Positions 8,283-17,862 are shown, counted from the stretch's first letter. The stretch: DNA of 39,508 nt from Hydrogenophilales bacterium 16-64-40 (GCA_002256995.1 NCGX01000025.1:1-39508), one strand, 5' to 3'. The notes: generated by a model not told the origin, from the letters alone. A program made the numbers and translations.

Positions 8283-8642
8283 TCACACGCCCATCGCCAT
8301 GATTTCCTGATAGGCGGACACCAGCTTGTTGCGCACCTGCACGGTCTGCTGCAGGGCGATGCTGGACTTCTGCAATGAGATCATGGCGTCGGACAGGCTG
8401 ACCGTGCTGTCGCCCATCTCGAAACGCTGGGCCAGATGCTGCGATTGCAGCTGGACCTGGTTGACCTGGTCGAGCGAGGATTTCAGGACCGCCTGGAAAT
8501 CAACCGCGCCTGCAGCCTGTTTGGTCTGAAGGCCGTCGTCGCTCAGCGGGTTGAGCTTGGCAGGGGACGTGCGTGCCGCCGCAGCCTGCAGCTGCGCCAT
8601 CATCGCTTCTATCCTGCCTGTATCGATTGCACCAATGCTCAT
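8283..8642 (-). CDS. fliE: Flagellar hook-basal body protein FliE
   Basis: 119-residue rod component that joins the MS ring to the rod. The C-terminal half is typical: VDFQAVLKSSLDQVNQVQ, then LSDAMISLQKSSIALQQTVQ and the terminal helix VRNKLVSAYQEIM. The strong ribosome site GAAGGAGG lies five bases upstream of the ATG. It is transcribed away from fliF across a 244-bp intergenic region, an arrangement also known from other beta- and gammaproteobacteria. Confidence 0.96.
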   Translation of the reverse strand: MSIGAIDTGRIEAMMAQLQAAAARTSPAKLNPLSDDGLQTKQAAGAVDFQAVLKSSLDQVNQVQLQSQHLAQRFEMGDSTVSLSDAMISLQKSSIALQQTVQVRNKLVSAYQEIMAMGV

Positions 8643-8725
8643 CGCGTCCTCCTTCGCTCAATTCAACCGCCTGCGCAGGCGTTTTTCCACGTGCACACCT
8701 TATCAGCCGGGCCGCAAGCCATAAG

Positions 8726-8733
8726 TTCGATAA
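8726..8733 (+). promoter_or_regulatory. TTCGATAA / TTATCGAA motif in the fliE-fliF intergenic region
   Basis: One of four copies of this 8-mer seen in the window (others at 15447-15454, 15468-15475 and 20291-20298). All four lie between genes, upstream of flagellar or chemotaxis genes. It could be an operator half-site or a degenerate sigma-28 -10 element. Function is inferred only. Confidence 0.35.
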
Positions 8734-8760
8734 GCGCGGAAAACCGGCGCCTATTCCCCC

Positions 8761-8787
8761 GATTGAAAAACATGGCAGTGCCGATAA
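8761..8787 (+). promoter_or_regulatory. Possible sigma-28 promoter upstream of fliF (perfect -10, poor -35)
   Basis: GCCGATAA at 8780-8787 is an exact match to the FliA -10 consensus, 100 bp before the fliF start. The expected -35 at 8761-8768 (GATTGAAA) is a poor match to TAAAGTTT. fliF is usually an early or middle gene, so a sigma-28 promoter here would be secondary. Confidence 0.4.
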
Positions 8788-8886
8788 TTCGATCACATAA
8801 GGCGTACCTCATGGGGAATCACGACATGAACACGGCAATCAGACACAAGGCGATCCATGACGCCGGCACGAGGGGGGCAAAATAGG

Positions 8887-10518
8887 ATGGCAGCAGAAGG
8901 CGAGATTGTGGTTCGGGGCAACATCATGGACTTCACCCGGACGTCGGGCGGACAAAAGATCCTGCTGGCACTGGGCGTGGCCGCAGTCGTTGCGGTGATG
9001 GGCGCGGTCTGGATGTGGGGGCAGCAGCCGGACTATCGCGTGCTGTTCTCGAATTTCAGCGATCGCGACGGCGGCGCGATTGTCGCCGAGCTGGAAAAAA
9101 TGAGTATTCCCTACAAATACTCCGAAGGCGGCGGCGCGGTGCTGGTGCCTGCCGACCGCGTGCACGACGCGCGCCTGAAGCTGGCCTCGCAAGGCCTGCC
9201 CAAGGGCGGCAATGTCGGATTCGAGCTGATGGAAAACCAGAAACTCGGTTCTTCACAATTCGTCGAGCGCATCAATTTCCAGCGCGCGATGGAAGGCGAA
9301 CTGGCGCGCTCGATCGAATCGGTCTCCTCGGTGCAGTCTGCGCGCGTACACCTCGCCATGCCCAAGGATTCGGTCTTCGTCTCCGAGCAGAAGTCACCCA
9401 CCGCCTCGGTGCTGCTCAACCTGCATCCCGGCCGCGTGCTGGATCTGCAGCAGATCAGCGCCATCGTGCACCTGGTTGCCAGCAGCGTGCCCGAGCTGCC
9501 GATCAAGAACGTGACCGTGGTCGACCAGCATGGCAACCTGCTGTCCGAATCCGGCAAGATGGCCAGCGCCAACGGCATGGACCCCAGCCAGATCAAGTAT
9601 GTGCAGGATCTGCAGCAGAACGTGGTGAAGCGGATCGAATCGATCATCACGCCGATCGTCGGCCCCAACAACGTGCGCGCAGAAGCAACGGCCGACGTCG
9701 ACTTCTCGCGCAGCCAGCAGGCGGTGGAAACCTACAAGCCGAACCAGACGCCCGACGCGATGGTGGTCCGCAGCCAGCAGACCAGCGAATCGCTGGACGG
9801 CAACGGCAAGCCGGGCGGCGTGCCGGGCGCGCTCACCAATCAGCCGCCGGCACCCGCCACCGCACCGATCATTGCGCAGGACGCCGTCGCCCCGGCCAAC
9901 GGGGAAACCAGCACCAACACGCGCAAGGATGCAACCGTCAACTACGAGGTCGACAAGACCATTCAATATGTGCAGCAGGGCGTGGGCGGGCTGAAGCGGC
10001 TGTCGGTCGCCGTGGTCGTCAATTACAAGAAGAGCACCGACAAGGATGGCAAGGTGGTCATGACGCCGCTGACCGCGGCCGAGACGACCCAGATCAACAA
10101 TCTGGTCAAGGAGGCCATGGGCTTCAACGCGGAACGCGGCGACTCCGTCAACGTGGTCAATACGCCCTTCGCCCGCGCGGAACAGGAAATACTCCCGGAT
10201 GTGCCCTGGTGGAAGCAATCCGAAAACGTCGAATACATTCAGATGGCCAAGACCGCAGGCAAGTACCTGCTGATGGCGCTGCTCCTGCTCATCCTGTACC
10301 TGCGCGTGCTCAAGCCGATGCTGAAGAAACTCTCTGCATCGATGGCGCCGCCCCCGGTCAGCCAGAATGCCCAGCTGCAGCACGCCGATGCCGGGGTGCT
10401 GGCGCTGCCCGGCCAGCGCAACTATCAGGACAACCTGGCGCGGGCGCAAAAGATGGCCAACGAGGATCCGCGCGTGGTCGCCAACATCGTAAAAACCTGG
10501 GTGGGCAGCAATGAGTGA
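8887..10518 (+). CDS. fliF: Flagellar MS-ring protein FliF
   Basis: FliF forms the MS ring in the inner membrane around the export gate and carries FliG. The first membrane helix is at about residues 21-41 (KILLALGVAAVVAVMGAVWMW), followed by the ring-building motifs (DYRVLFSNFSDRDGG, FELMENQKLGSSQFVERINF) and the second membrane helix at about 456-473 (YLLMALLLLILYLRVL). The C-terminal NEDPRVVANIVKTWV is the FliG-binding tail. Length 543 residues is normal. ATG 8887 is chosen because GAGGGGGG lies nine bases before it; an in-frame ATG at 8857 would add ten residues. It overlaps fliG by 8 bp. Confidence 0.97.
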   Translation: MAAEGEIVVRGNIMDFTRTSGGQKILLALGVAAVVAVMGAVWMWGQQPDYRVLFSNFSDRDGGAIVAELEKMSIPYKYSEGGGAVLVPADRVHDARLKLASQGLPKGGNVGFELMENQKLGSSQFVERINFQRAMEGELARSIESVSSVQSARVHLAMPKDSVFVSEQKSPTASVLLNLHPGRVLDLQQISAIVHLVASSVPELPIKNVTVVDQHGNLLSESGKMASANGMDPSQIKYVQDLQQNVVKRIESIITPIVGPNNVRAEATADVDFSRSQQAVETYKPNQTPDAMVVRSQQTSESLDGNGKPGGVPGALTNQPPAPATAPIIAQDAVAPANGETSTNTRKDATVNYEVDKTIQYVQQGVGGLKRLSVAVVVNYKKSTDKDGKVVMTPLTAAETTQINNLVKEAMGFNAERGDSVNVVNTPFARAEQEILPDVPWWKQSENVEYIQMAKTAGKYLLMALLLLILYLRVLKPMLKKLSASMAPPPVSQNAQLQHADAGVLALPGQRNYQDNLARAQKMANEDPRVVANIVKTWVGSNE

Positions 10519-11512
10519 ACCAAGCGGCGTGACCAAGGGCGCGATCCTGATGCTCGCGCTGGGCGAATCCGGCGCATCGGAGGTGATGAAGTTTCTCGGC
10601 CCGCGCGAAGTGCAAAAGCTGGGCGAGGCCATGACCAGCATGAAATCCATTCCACAGGAGGACGTGGAGCACGTGCTGGAGAACTTCAACACGGTGGTCG
10701 ACCTGAATTCCTCGCTGGGCCTCGATTCCAACGACTACATCCGCACCGTCCTCAGGAATGCGCTGGGCGACGACAAGGCGTCGTCGCTGCTGAACCGGAT
10801 TCTCGGCGGCGGCGGCGACGCCAGCGGCATCGAGAGTCTGAAGTGGATGGATTCCGAATCGGTGGCCGACCTCGTCCACAACGAACATCCGCAGACCATC
10901 GCGACGATCCTGGTGCACCTGGAACGCGACCAGGCCTGCGAGGTGCTGGGCTTTTTCACCGAGCGCCTGCGCAACGACGTGCTGCTGCGCATCGCCACGC
11001 TCTCCGGCGTGCAGCCGACCGCGCTGCGCGAGCTCAACGACGTGCTGACCAAGCTGCTGTCCGGCAGCGACGTGCTGAAGAAACAGCCGATGGGCGGCAC
11101 CCGCGCCGCGGCCGACATCCTCAACTTCATGAACGGCGAAAACGAATCCGCCGCCATGGAGTACCTGAAAAGCTACGACCCCGAGATGGCGCAAAAAATC
11201 ATGGACGAGATGTTCGTGTTCGAGAACATCATGGACATCGAGGACCGCGGCATCCAGCTGCTGCTGCGCGAAGTGCAGTCCGACTCGCTCATCATCGCGC
11301 TCAAGGGCGCGTCGGAGGACATGCGCGAAAAAATATTCAAGAACATGTCGCAGCGTGCCGCTGACATGATGCGTGAAGACCTGGATTCCAAGGGGCCGGT
11401 CCGCCTGTCCGAGGTCGAGGCGCAACAGAAGGAAATCCTGATGGTGGTTCGCCGCCTGGCCGATGAAGGCCAGATCTCGCTGGGCGGAAACGGGGAAGAA
11501 GCGTATGTCTAG
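10511..11512 (+). CDS. fliG: Flagellar motor switch protein FliG
   Basis: 333-residue rotor protein that transmits torque from the stator and couples FliF to FliM. The middle-domain EHPQTIA motif (NEHPQTIATILVHL, about residues 127-140) and the C-terminal charged torque helix (SDSLIIALKGASEDMREKIF, about 257-276) are present. Start and stop overlap fliF and fliH by 8 bp each, indicating translational coupling in one operon. Confidence 0.98.
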   Translation: MSEPSGVTKGAILMLALGESGASEVMKFLGPREVQKLGEAMTSMKSIPQEDVEHVLENFNTVVDLNSSLGLDSNDYIRTVLRNALGDDKASSLLNRILGGGGDASGIESLKWMDSESVADLVHNEHPQTIATILVHLERDQACEVLGFFTERLRNDVLLRIATLSGVQPTALRELNDVLTKLLSGSDVLKKQPMGGTRAAADILNFMNGENESAAMEYLKSYDPEMAQKIMDEMFVFENIMDIEDRGIQLLLREVQSDSLIIALKGASEDMREKIFKNMSQRAADMMREDLDSKGPVRLSEVEAQQKEILMVVRRLADEGQISLGGNGEEAYV

Positions 11513-12155
11513 CGTGATTTCCAGATTCGATCAGCCGGCCTGCACGCCCTGGGAGATGGCCAGCTTCGAGGGTTCGCCGCACTCGGTCAATCAATCGACC
11601 CAAGCAAGCATCTCCCTGCCGACGATCGAACAGATCAGCGGCATCCAGGACCAGGCGCGGCAGGAAGGCTACAACGCCGGCCATGCCGAGGGACTTGCCC
11701 AAGGCTATGCCGAGGGCCAGCAGCAGGCGGCGCTCGAAGCGACACGGCTGAGCGCCCTGGCAAACACGTTCACGACGGAAGTCGGCAAGGCCGATGAAAC
11801 CATCTCGCAGCAGGTCCTCGATCTGGCGGTCGATCTTGCCCGAGCGCTGTTGAAATCGGCGCTGGAAATCCGTCCCGAACTGGTCATCCCCATCGTCAAG
11901 GAAGCGGTCCGCTACCTGCCGGCGCTGCACCCGCCGGCCCTGCTGTTCCTGAATCCGGACGATGCCGTGCTGGTCAGGGCGCGGATCGGCGACGAACTCG
12001 AGAAAACGGGCTGGCAGCTGACCGACGATACACAGCTGGAGCGCGGCAGCTGCCGGGTGGAAACTGCCAGCAACCAGATCGATGCCACCCTGCCCACCCG
12101 CTGGCAGCGCCTGGCCGCCGCGCTCGGCAAGGATTCGGACTGGCTGGCGCCATGA
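11505..12155 (+). CDS. fliH: Flagellar assembly protein FliH
   Basis: 216-residue regulator of the export ATPase FliI. It shows the glycine-zipper-like repeat of FliH/YscL proteins ([19 protein letters not shown], about residues 48-66), a helical stalk ([20 protein letters not shown]) and a C-terminal globular domain ([20 protein letters not shown]). The start is ATG 11505 with GGGGAAG seven bases upstream; it overlaps fliG by 8 bp and fliI by 4 bp (ATGA). An upstream ATG in frame at 11463 lies within fliG and is unlikely. Confidence 0.95.
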   Translation: MSSVISRFDQPACTPWEMASFEGSPHSVNQSTQASISLPTIEQISGIQDQARQEGYNAGHAEGLAQGYAEGQQQAALEATRLSALANTFTTEVGKADETISQQVLDLAVDLARALLKSALEIRPELVIPIVKEAVRYLPALHPPALLFLNPDDAVLVRARIGDELEKTGWQLTDDTQLERGSCRVETASNQIDATLPTRWQRLAAALGKDSDWLAP

Positions 12156-13555
12156 TGAACACCCAGCCCCACAGCACCCGCTGGAAAGCCTACCTGCAGG
12201 ATTGCAGCGAGCTGCTTGCGATCGCCGAGCCGATGCAGGTGTCGGGGCGCGTCACCCGCGTCGCCGGCCTGGTGATGGAGGCGGTGGGGCTGAAACTGCC
12301 GGTCGGCAGCGCCTGCACCGTGCCGCTGCCCAACGGCACCCAACTGGAGGCCGAGGTGGTGGGGTTTGACGGCAACCGGATTTTCCTGATGCCGCAAAGC
12401 GACGTCGAGGGTATCGTGCCCGGCGCGCGGGTATTCCCGGTGGAGGTAATTCCCACCCTGCCCGGCCTCGGCCTGGTCAATCACCCGCGTCGCCGGCCGA
12501 GCGACCGCACCCGCCACCTGCCGGTCGGCGACGCCCTGCTGGGCCGCGTGCTCGACAGCAGCGGGCGGCCGTACGATGGTCTCGGCCCGGTGCAGACCAC
12601 CGCCACCGCACCGCTCAACAACCGCGCCGCCAACCCGCTGTCGCGGGCGCCGATCGACACCATCCTCGACGTCGGCGTGCGCGCGATCAACAGCATGCTG
12701 ACGGTGGGACGCGGCCAGCGCATGGGCCTGTTCGCCGGCTCCGGCGTTGGCAAGAGCGTGCTGCTGGGGATGATGGCGCGCTACACCAGCGCCGACGTGA
12801 TCGTGGTCGGCCTGATCGGCGAACGCGGCCGCGAGGTCAAAGAATTCATCGAAAACATTCTCGGCGAGGAAGGCCTGGCGCGCGCCGTCGTGGTGGCGGC
12901 CCCCGCCGACACCCCGCCGCTGGTGCGGATGCAGGGCGCGGCCTACGCCACCTCGATCGCCGAGCATTTTCGCGACCAGGGCAAGCATGTGCTGCTGATC
13001 ATGGATTCGCTCACCCGCTATGCGATGGCGCAGCGTGAAATCGCCCTGGCGATCGGCGAGCCGCCGGCCACCAAGGGCTATCCGCCGTCGGTGTTCGCCA
13101 AGCTGCCGGCGCTGGTCGAACGCGCCGGCAACGGCAAGCCCGGCTGCGGTTCGATCACCGCCTTCTACACCGTGCTCACCGAGGGCGACGACCAGCAGGA
13201 CCCGATCGCCGATGCCGCGCGCGCGATTCTCGACGGCCACATCGTGCTGGACCGCTCGCTGGCCGAGAGCGGCCACTACCCCGCCATCAATATCGAGCAG
13301 TCAATCAGCCGCGTCATGCAGGGCATCACCGCGCCGGAACACCAGCAACGCGCCCACCGCCTGAAAAAACTGGTTTCGCGCTACGAGCGCAGCCGCGACC
13401 TGATCAACGTCGGCGCCTACGCGGCAGGCACCGACCCGCTGCTGGACGAAGCCATCAAATTGCAGGCGGGCATTGAAGCCTTCCTGCAGCAAAACATTTC
13501 CGAGCACTCAACCGTCCAGCAAAGCCTGAACGAACTCGAAGCCTTGTTCCAATAA
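12152..13555 (+). CDS. fliI: Flagellum-specific export ATPase FliI
   Basis: 467-residue F1-beta-like ATPase of the export apparatus. Walker A GSGVGKS lies at about residues 196-202, the catalytic-Glu segment is [13 protein letters not shown] and Walker B is [19 protein letters not shown]. The C-terminal EALFQ end and overall length are typical. It shares ATGA with the fliH stop; an ATG three bases later is equally possible. It is followed after 26 bp by fliJ. Confidence 0.98.
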   Translation: MMNTQPHSTRWKAYLQDCSELLAIAEPMQVSGRVTRVAGLVMEAVGLKLPVGSACTVPLPNGTQLEAEVVGFDGNRIFLMPQSDVEGIVPGARVFPVEVIPTLPGLGLVNHPRRRPSDRTRHLPVGDALLGRVLDSSGRPYDGLGPVQTTATAPLNNRAANPLSRAPIDTILDVGVRAINSMLTVGRGQRMGLFAGSGVGKSVLLGMMARYTSADVIVVGLIGERGREVKEFIENILGEEGLARAVVVAAPADTPPLVRMQGAAYATSIAEHFRDQGKHVLLIMDSLTRYAMAQREIALAIGEPPATKGYPPSVFAKLPALVERAGNGKPGCGSITAFYTVLTEGDDQQDPIADAARAILDGHIVLDRSLAESGHYPAINIEQSISRVMQGITAPEHQQRAHRLKKLVSRYERSRDLINVGAYAAGTDPLLDEAIKLQAGIEAFLQQNISEHSTVQQSLNELEALFQ

Positions 13556-13581
13556 CCCTCACCGAACGACAGGCACACCGC

Positions 13582-14031
13582 ATGGCTCACCCCTCCGCAC
13601 TCGATACGCTGATCGAACTCGCCAACAAGGAAACCGACGAGGCCGCGAAACGGCTGGGCGCCACCCTGCGCGCCGGCGAGGATGCGGACCAGAAACTCGA
13701 TCTGCTGACGCAGTATCGCGACGACTATGCCGCGCGCTGCCAGTCCAACCTGGCCAGCGGGATCAGCACGACGCACTTCAACAACTTCCAGATCTTCATG
13801 CAGAAGCTCGACCACGCCATCGCCGGCCAGCAGAAAGTCGTCAGCGACGCCCAACTGCTGATCGCCCAGGCGCGCAGCGTCTGGCAGGCCTGCGAGCAGA
13901 AGAAGATGTCCTACGTCACGCTGGCCGGCCGCGCAAGCAAGGAAAGCGCGCGGCGCGAACTGTGGCTCGACCAGAAGCAGAACGACGAACATGCCGCGCG
14001 GACCGCGCTGTACAAGCGCAATCCTTCCTGA
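13582..14031 (+). CDS. fliJ: Flagellar export protein FliJ
   Basis: 149-residue, almost wholly helical coiled-coil protein in the canonical position after fliI; FliJ is the central stalk of the FliI ring and escorts chaperones. Features include LDTLIELANKETDEAAKRLG, LTQYRDDYAARCQSNL and FQIFMQKLDHAIAGQ. Sequence is poorly conserved across the family, but the LxxYRxxY pattern, size and position all fit. Confidence 0.93.
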   Translation: MAHPSALDTLIELANKETDEAAKRLGATLRAGEDADQKLDLLTQYRDDYAARCQSNLASGISTTHFNNFQIFMQKLDHAIAGQQKVVSDAQLLIAQARSVWQACEQKKMSYVTLAGRASKESARRELWLDQKQNDEHAARTALYKRNPS

Positions 14032-14052
14032 AATCCGACAGGACACAAGACC

Positions 14053-15186
14053 ATGAACACGCCCTCCATGAATATCAATCCGGTCAACGCTGCACCGCCG
14101 CAGTCCGCCGCCGGCAAGCAGCAGGACTCCACCTCGGCGGACGTGCCGTTCAGCCAGGTCTTGTCCAGCGAAATGGCGCAGAACCGGCGCAACAGCGAGG
14201 CCAGGCAAGGCACCGACGGCGATGCCGGCAAGGACGCGGCGGCGCAGGCGGGCCGCCCGACAGAACCCGGCGAGCGCGCCGCGGCCCAAGCAACGGAAGC
14301 CGCTGAACCCGTTCGCGATCCGCTTGTCCCGCCCTTGGCCGAGAACGCCAAGGTCGATCCGGCGACCCTGCTTGGGCTGGCGATCACCCCGGACCAACTG
14401 AAGCCGGCAGCGGCCAAGATGGACAGCGCTGACGCAGATCAGCCGACCGCCGAGAACGCCAACACCCTGCCCTTCCAGAATTCCCGCAAGGGCCGGTCAG
14501 CGCAGGCCGAGCTATTTGCCGGCACTGCGCGCGACACGCAGAAAATCGACCCCGCCCTGCCCGGCAAAGCCAGCCTGCAGGCGTCCACCACGGCGGCCCT
14601 GGCCTCCGCATTTTCGGGGCAGCTGGCAGCGGCCCGGCAGGGCGATGCCATGAAAGGCGAGTTCATGTCGGACCTCACGAGCAATCCTGCCATGCGCCCC
14701 GCCTCGCAGGCGTCGTTTGAAACCCTGCACACGCTGAATGAAGTGGCGGCCCCCAAACTGGCCCCCACGCTGGGCACAACGGCCTGGAACCAGGCCCTGG
14801 GCGAGAAAGTCGTGTGGATGGCGGCGGGCGCCCAGCAAACCGCCACGCTCACGCTCAACCCGCCCAATATGGGGCCGCTGCAGATCGTGCTGAACGTGGC
14901 GAACGACCAAGCCACGGCCAGCTTCTTCTCGGCCCAGCCCGAAGTCCGCCAGGCGCTGGAAGCCGCCTTTCCCCGCCTGAAGGAAATGATGAACGAGGCA
15001 GGCATCCAGCTGGAGCAGGCGACCGTGAGCGCGGACACGCCGCGGCAGGACAATCCGTCCGACCAGCAGGCACAGCGGGTCACGCCGCCGTTTGGCGGAA
15101 GGGATGATGGCGCCGGCGGCGGCATGCAGACCCTGCATTTACCCCCCCAGCAATCCGGGCGCGGCCTGGTCGACACCTTCGCCTGA
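14053..15186 (+). CDS. fliK: Flagellar hook-length control protein FliK
   Basis: 377-residue secreted ruler that sets hook length and triggers the export switch. Residues 1-240 are low-complexity, Ala/Pro/Gln/Asp-rich. The C-terminal Flg_hook domain (about 255-345) is clear: TATLTLNPPNMGPLQIVL, then ATASFFSAQPEVRQALE and a helix LKEMMNEAGIQLEQA. It ends the fliFGHIJK run and is followed by 334 bp of REP-like DNA, so fliL probably has its own promoter. Compare the shorter FliK-like gene at 5051. Confidence 0.96.
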   Translation: MNTPSMNINPVNAAPPQSAAGKQQDSTSADVPFSQVLSSEMAQNRRNSEARQGTDGDAGKDAAAQAGRPTEPGERAAAQATEAAEPVRDPLVPPLAENAKVDPATLLGLAITPDQLKPAAAKMDSADADQPTAENANTLPFQNSRKGRSAQAELFAGTARDTQKIDPALPGKASLQASTTAALASAFSGQLAAARQGDAMKGEFMSDLTSNPAMRPASQASFETLHTLNEVAAPKLAPTLGTTAWNQALGEKVVWMAAGAQQTATLTLNPPNMGPLQIVLNVANDQATASFFSAQPEVRQALEAAFPRLKEMMNEAGIQLEQATVSADTPRQDNPSDQQAQRVTPPFGGRDDGAGGGMQTLHLPPQQSGRGLVDTFA

Positions 15187-15227
15187 CGGGCGCCCCTGGC
15201 AGAGGGGGGCGGTGACGACGGTGCGAA

Positions 15228-15360
15228 ATCGGGGCGGGGGCGCCCGTGCGTGGTTGTTGCCGCTTTGGCGGCTTAGTGCATGGCTGTTGCTGCTTTAGCA
15301 GCTTACAGACATGGCCTCCCCCTTGCGGGGACAACCACGGCCTACCCCTTGCGGGTGCTC
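15228..15360. repeat. Mosaic REP-like element, copy 1
   Basis: Outer arms CGTGGTTGT (15249-15257) and ACAACCACG (15331-15339) enclose two smaller hairpins, GCCGC-TTT-GGCGGC and GCTGC-TTTA-GCAGC. The second of these is itself flanked by CTGT/ACAG and CATG/CATG and looks like a nested, diverged copy of the first. The left edge ATCGGGGCGGGGGCGCCC (15228-15245) is the reverse complement of the REP unit found at 18932-18956. The right edge has CCCTTGCGGG hairpins. The same modules recur at 18932-19070. Confidence 0.8.
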
Positions 15361-15446
15361 CTACAGGGACAGGTTTGGGGTCTGCACTGACGCGCCGCTG
15401 CCGCCTGCATTAAACGATATGCGTCCCTTTTCCCCCTCTTTTCCCG

Positions 15447-15475
15447 TTATCGAAGGCGCTTGTTTCTTTCGATAA
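15447..15475. promoter_or_regulatory. Inverted repeat TTATCGAA-n13-TTCGATAA upstream of fliL
   Basis: Perfect 8-bp arms at 15447-15454 and 15468-15475, with a 21-bp arm-to-arm period (two helical turns), centred about 60 bp before the fliL start. This geometry suits a dimeric DNA-binding protein. The same 8-mer occurs singly upstream of fliF and of the receptor at 20412. The regulator is unknown. Confidence 0.5.
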
Positions 15476-15520
15476 TGACAAACATCCACACCGCATTGTC
15501 CCGACAGAGGAACCGTATCG

Positions 15521-16012
15521 ATGGCCAGACCCCCCGTAACCGCCGAACCTGACGAGGCCGCAGAAGCCGCCCCTGCCAAGAAGTCGAAGAAGAAGCTGTT
15601 CATCATCATCGGCGCCCTCGTGGTGCTGCTGGGCGGCGCGGCCGCCTGGTTCTTCACCCAGTCGGATGGCGCCCCCAAGGACGCCGAGGCAAAACCGCAG
15701 CAGCCACCGGTCTACCTGGCGCTCGACACCTTCACCGTCAACCTCCAGGAGGGCGAGCGCTATATGCAGGTCGACGTCACGCTGCAGGTGGCCGACCAGG
15801 CGCAGGCGGACGCCATCAAGCTGCACATGCCGCGCGTTCGCAGCCGCCTGCTGGCCCTGCTCTCCAGCAAGCATGCCGAAGCGCTGACCACGGCGGCGGA
15901 CAAGCAGGCGCTCGCGCAGGAAATCCTGGCGCAGGTCAAGCTCCCGTTCGACGCGCAGGCCAAACCCCAGCAGGTTGACGACGTTCTGTTCACCTCGTTC
16001 GTGATTCAGTAA
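15521..16012 (+). CDS. fliL: Flagellar basal body-associated protein FliL
   Basis: 163-residue single-pass inner-membrane protein that surrounds or stabilises the stator. It has an N-terminal Pro/Ala-rich and Lys-rich cytoplasmic tail, one membrane helix (about 27-47, LFIIIGALVVLLGGAAAWFF) and a periplasmic domain with VYLALDTFTVNLQEGERYMQ. The C-terminal VDDVLFTSFVIQ is the conserved FliL ending. GAGGA lies nine bases before the ATG. fliM follows 7 bp later. Confidence 0.96.
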   Translation: MARPPVTAEPDEAAEAAPAKKSKKKLFIIIGALVVLLGGAAAWFFTQSDGAPKDAEAKPQQPPVYLALDTFTVNLQEGERYMQVDVTLQVADQAQADAIKLHMPRVRSRLLALLSSKHAEALTTAADKQALAQEILAQVKLPFDAQAKPQQVDDVLFTSFVIQ

Positions 16013-16019
16013 ACCCGCC

Positions 16020-17021
16020 ATGGCCGACAACTTTCTTTCGCAGGATGAAGTCGACGCGCTGCTGAAGGGCGTGACCGGCGAAGTCGACGAGGCGCCGGCC
16101 GAAGTCGATCAATCAGAGGTACGTTCGTACAACCTGGCCACGCAGGAACGCATCGTGCGCGGCCGCATGCCGACGCTCGAAATCATCAACGAGCGTTTTG
16201 CGCGGCTGCTCCGCATCGGCCTCTACAACTTCCTGCGGCGCGGGGTGGAAATCTCGGTCGGCCCGGTGCGGGTGTCGAAATACAGCGAGTTCATCCGCAA
16301 CCTGGTGGTGCCCACCAACCTGAACCTGGTGCAGTTCAAGCCGCTGCGCGGCACGGCGCTGATGATCTTCAACCCCGACCTGGTTTTTCTCATGGTCGAC
16401 AATCTGTTCGGCGGCGACGGACGTTTCCACACGCGGGTCGAAGGCCGGGACTTCACGCAGACCGAACACCGCATCATCCAGCGCATTCTCAATATCGTCT
16501 TCGAGGCCTACTCGAAATCCTGGGAACCGATCTATCCGATCGAGTTCGAGTTCGTCCGCTCGGAAATGAACACCCAGTTCGCCAACATCGCCACGCCCAA
16601 CGAAGTGGTGGTGGCAATCACCTTTGCCATCGAGCTGGGCCAGATCAGCGGCGAAATGCATTTCTGCATGCCGTATTCGATGATCGAACCCATCAAGGAC
16701 CTGCTGACCAGCAGCCTGCAGGCCGAAAACCTGGAAGTGGACAAGCGCTGGATCCGCCTGATGCGGCAGCAGATCCAGCTGGCGGAAGTCGAGGTCGTGG
16801 CCGATCTGGGCACGGCAGCGGTCAGCCTGCGCGACATCGTCGACATGAAAGTGGGCGACATCATTCCGCTCGACATTCCACGAACCATCGAGGCCAAGGT
16901 CGACGGCGTGCCGGTGATGGAATGCGAATACGGGAAGTGCAACGGCCAATACACCTTGCGCGTCGAAAAATTGCTGTCGAGCAACTCGACCGATCTGCAA
17001 ACTGGAGAACAACATGTCTGA
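16020..17021 (+). CDS. fliM: Flagellar motor switch protein FliM
   Basis: 333-residue C-ring protein that binds phosphorylated CheY and reverses rotation. The N-terminal CheY-binding peptide LSQDEVDALLKGV is intact (residues 5-17), the CheC-like middle domain carries the GGDG loop (NLFGGDGRFH), and the C-terminal SpoA domain is FliN-like. It overlaps fliN by 8 bp (ATGTCTGA). Confidence 0.98.
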   Translation: MADNFLSQDEVDALLKGVTGEVDEAPAEVDQSEVRSYNLATQERIVRGRMPTLEIINERFARLLRIGLYNFLRRGVEISVGPVRVSKYSEFIRNLVVPTNLNLVQFKPLRGTALMIFNPDLVFLMVDNLFGGDGRFHTRVEGRDFTQTEHRIIQRILNIVFEAYSKSWEPIYPIEFEFVRSEMNTQFANIATPNEVVVAITFAIELGQISGEMHFCMPYSMIEPIKDLLTSSLQAENLEVDKRWIRLMRQQIQLAEVEVVADLGTAAVSLRDIVDMKVGDIIPLDIPRTIEAKVDGVPVMECEYGKCNGQYTLRVEKLLSSNSTDLQTGEQHV

Positions 17022-17418
17022 AGACTCTACCCAAGCCATTGCCGAAGACGATTGGGCGGCCGCCATGGCCGAACAGGCCCCCTCGGTGACAGCCACGCCC
17101 GCCGCCCCGGACATATTCAAGGAGCTGTCCGGCACCACCACCTCCGGCGGTCTGGCCAAGGACATCGACTTCATTCTCGACATTCCGGTACTGCTGACGG
17201 TGGAACTGGGTCGCACCAAGATCACCATCAAGAACCTGCTGCAGCTGGCGCAGGGATCGGTGGTCGAGCTCGATGGGCTGGCGGGCGAGCCGATGGATGT
17301 GCTGGTCAACGGCTGCCTGATCGCACAAGGCGAAGTGGTGGTGGTGAACGACAAGTTCGGCGTGCGCCTGACCGACATCATCACCCCGGCCGAGCGGATC
17401 CGGAAACTCAACAAATGA
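17014..17418 (+). CDS. fliN: Flagellar motor switch protein FliN
   Basis: 134-residue C-ring protein: an acidic Ala-rich N-terminus, then a SpoA domain with IDFILDIPVLLTVELGRTKI, GSVVELDGLAGEPMDVLVNG and VVVNDKFGVRLTDI. FliN also docks FliH at the base of the export machine. It shares 8 bp with fliM and ATGA with fliO. Confidence 0.98.
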   Translation: MSEDSTQAIAEDDWAAAMAEQAPSVTATPAAPDIFKELSGTTTSGGLAKDIDFILDIPVLLTVELGRTKITIKNLLQLAQGSVVELDGLAGEPMDVLVNGCLIAQGEVVVVNDKFGVRLTDIITPAERIRKLNK

Positions 17419-17843
17419 AGCTGATCGCCGCATGGGTGCTGCTGAGCCTGCCGGCGCTGGCGCTGGCAGCCGGCACCCCGGTCGACGCCCCGGCGGAGCC
17501 CGCCATCTCCGCCGCAGGCAGCCTGATGCAGGTATTCATCGGCTTGGTGGCGGTGCTGCTGCTGATTGCCGGCACCGCCTGGGTGGCCAAGCGGCTCGGC
17601 GTCACCCAGGGCGGCGCGTCCAGCTTGCTGCGCGTGGTCAGCAGCGCGTCGGTCGGCACCCGCGAGCGGGTCGTGGTGGTGGAAGTGGGCGACGCCTGGC
17701 TGGTGGTGGGCGTGGCGCCCGGCAGCGTCAATGCCTTGATGACCCTGCCCAAGGGTGACATCCAGTCCGCAGCCGCGCCCGCACTGAGCGGCAGCTTTGC
17801 TGCGCGCCTGCATCAGATGATCGAGAAACGCCGTGTCAAATAA
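17415..17843 (+). CDS. fliO: Flagellar biosynthesis protein FliO
   Basis: 142-residue membrane protein that assists FliP ring assembly. The start ATG 17415 overlaps the fliN stop (ATGA). It has an N-terminal signal-like segment ([18 protein letters not shown]), one membrane helix at about 37-56 ([20 protein letters not shown]) followed by VAKRLG, and a cytoplasmic domain with [20 protein letters not shown] and [11 protein letters not shown], the FliO consensus. It ends inside the possible GTG start region of fliP. Confidence 0.95.
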   Translation: MKLIAAWVLLSLPALALAAGTPVDAPAEPAISAAGSLMQVFIGLVAVLLLIAGTAWVAKRLGVTQGGASSLLRVVSSASVGTRERVVVVEVGDAWLVVGVAPGSVNALMTLPKGDIQSAAAPALSGSFAARLHQMIEKRRVK

Positions 17844-17862
17844 GCGGTATCCGAGCGTTGCG

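Larger units (their letters stand above)
15187..15520. other. Intergenic region fliK-fliL with mosaic palindromes and an inverted repeat
   Basis: No gene seen. 15228-15360 is a nested set of palindromes (see the repeat entry). 15361-15440 is unremarkable. 15447-15475 holds an 8-bp inverted repeat, followed by GAGGA and the fliL start. A fliL promoter is expected here but no convincing sigma-28 or sigma-54 box was found. Confidence 0.7.

Noticed and set aside
8643-8886. Sigma-54 promoter for fliE or fliF
   Set aside because: No TGGCAC-n5-TTGC match on either strand; the nearest string (TGGCAGTGCCG) lacks the -12 element.
15228-15360. CRISPR array in the fliK-fliL gap
   Set aside because: The repeats are nested palindromes without regular repeat-spacer periodicity and there are no cas genes.
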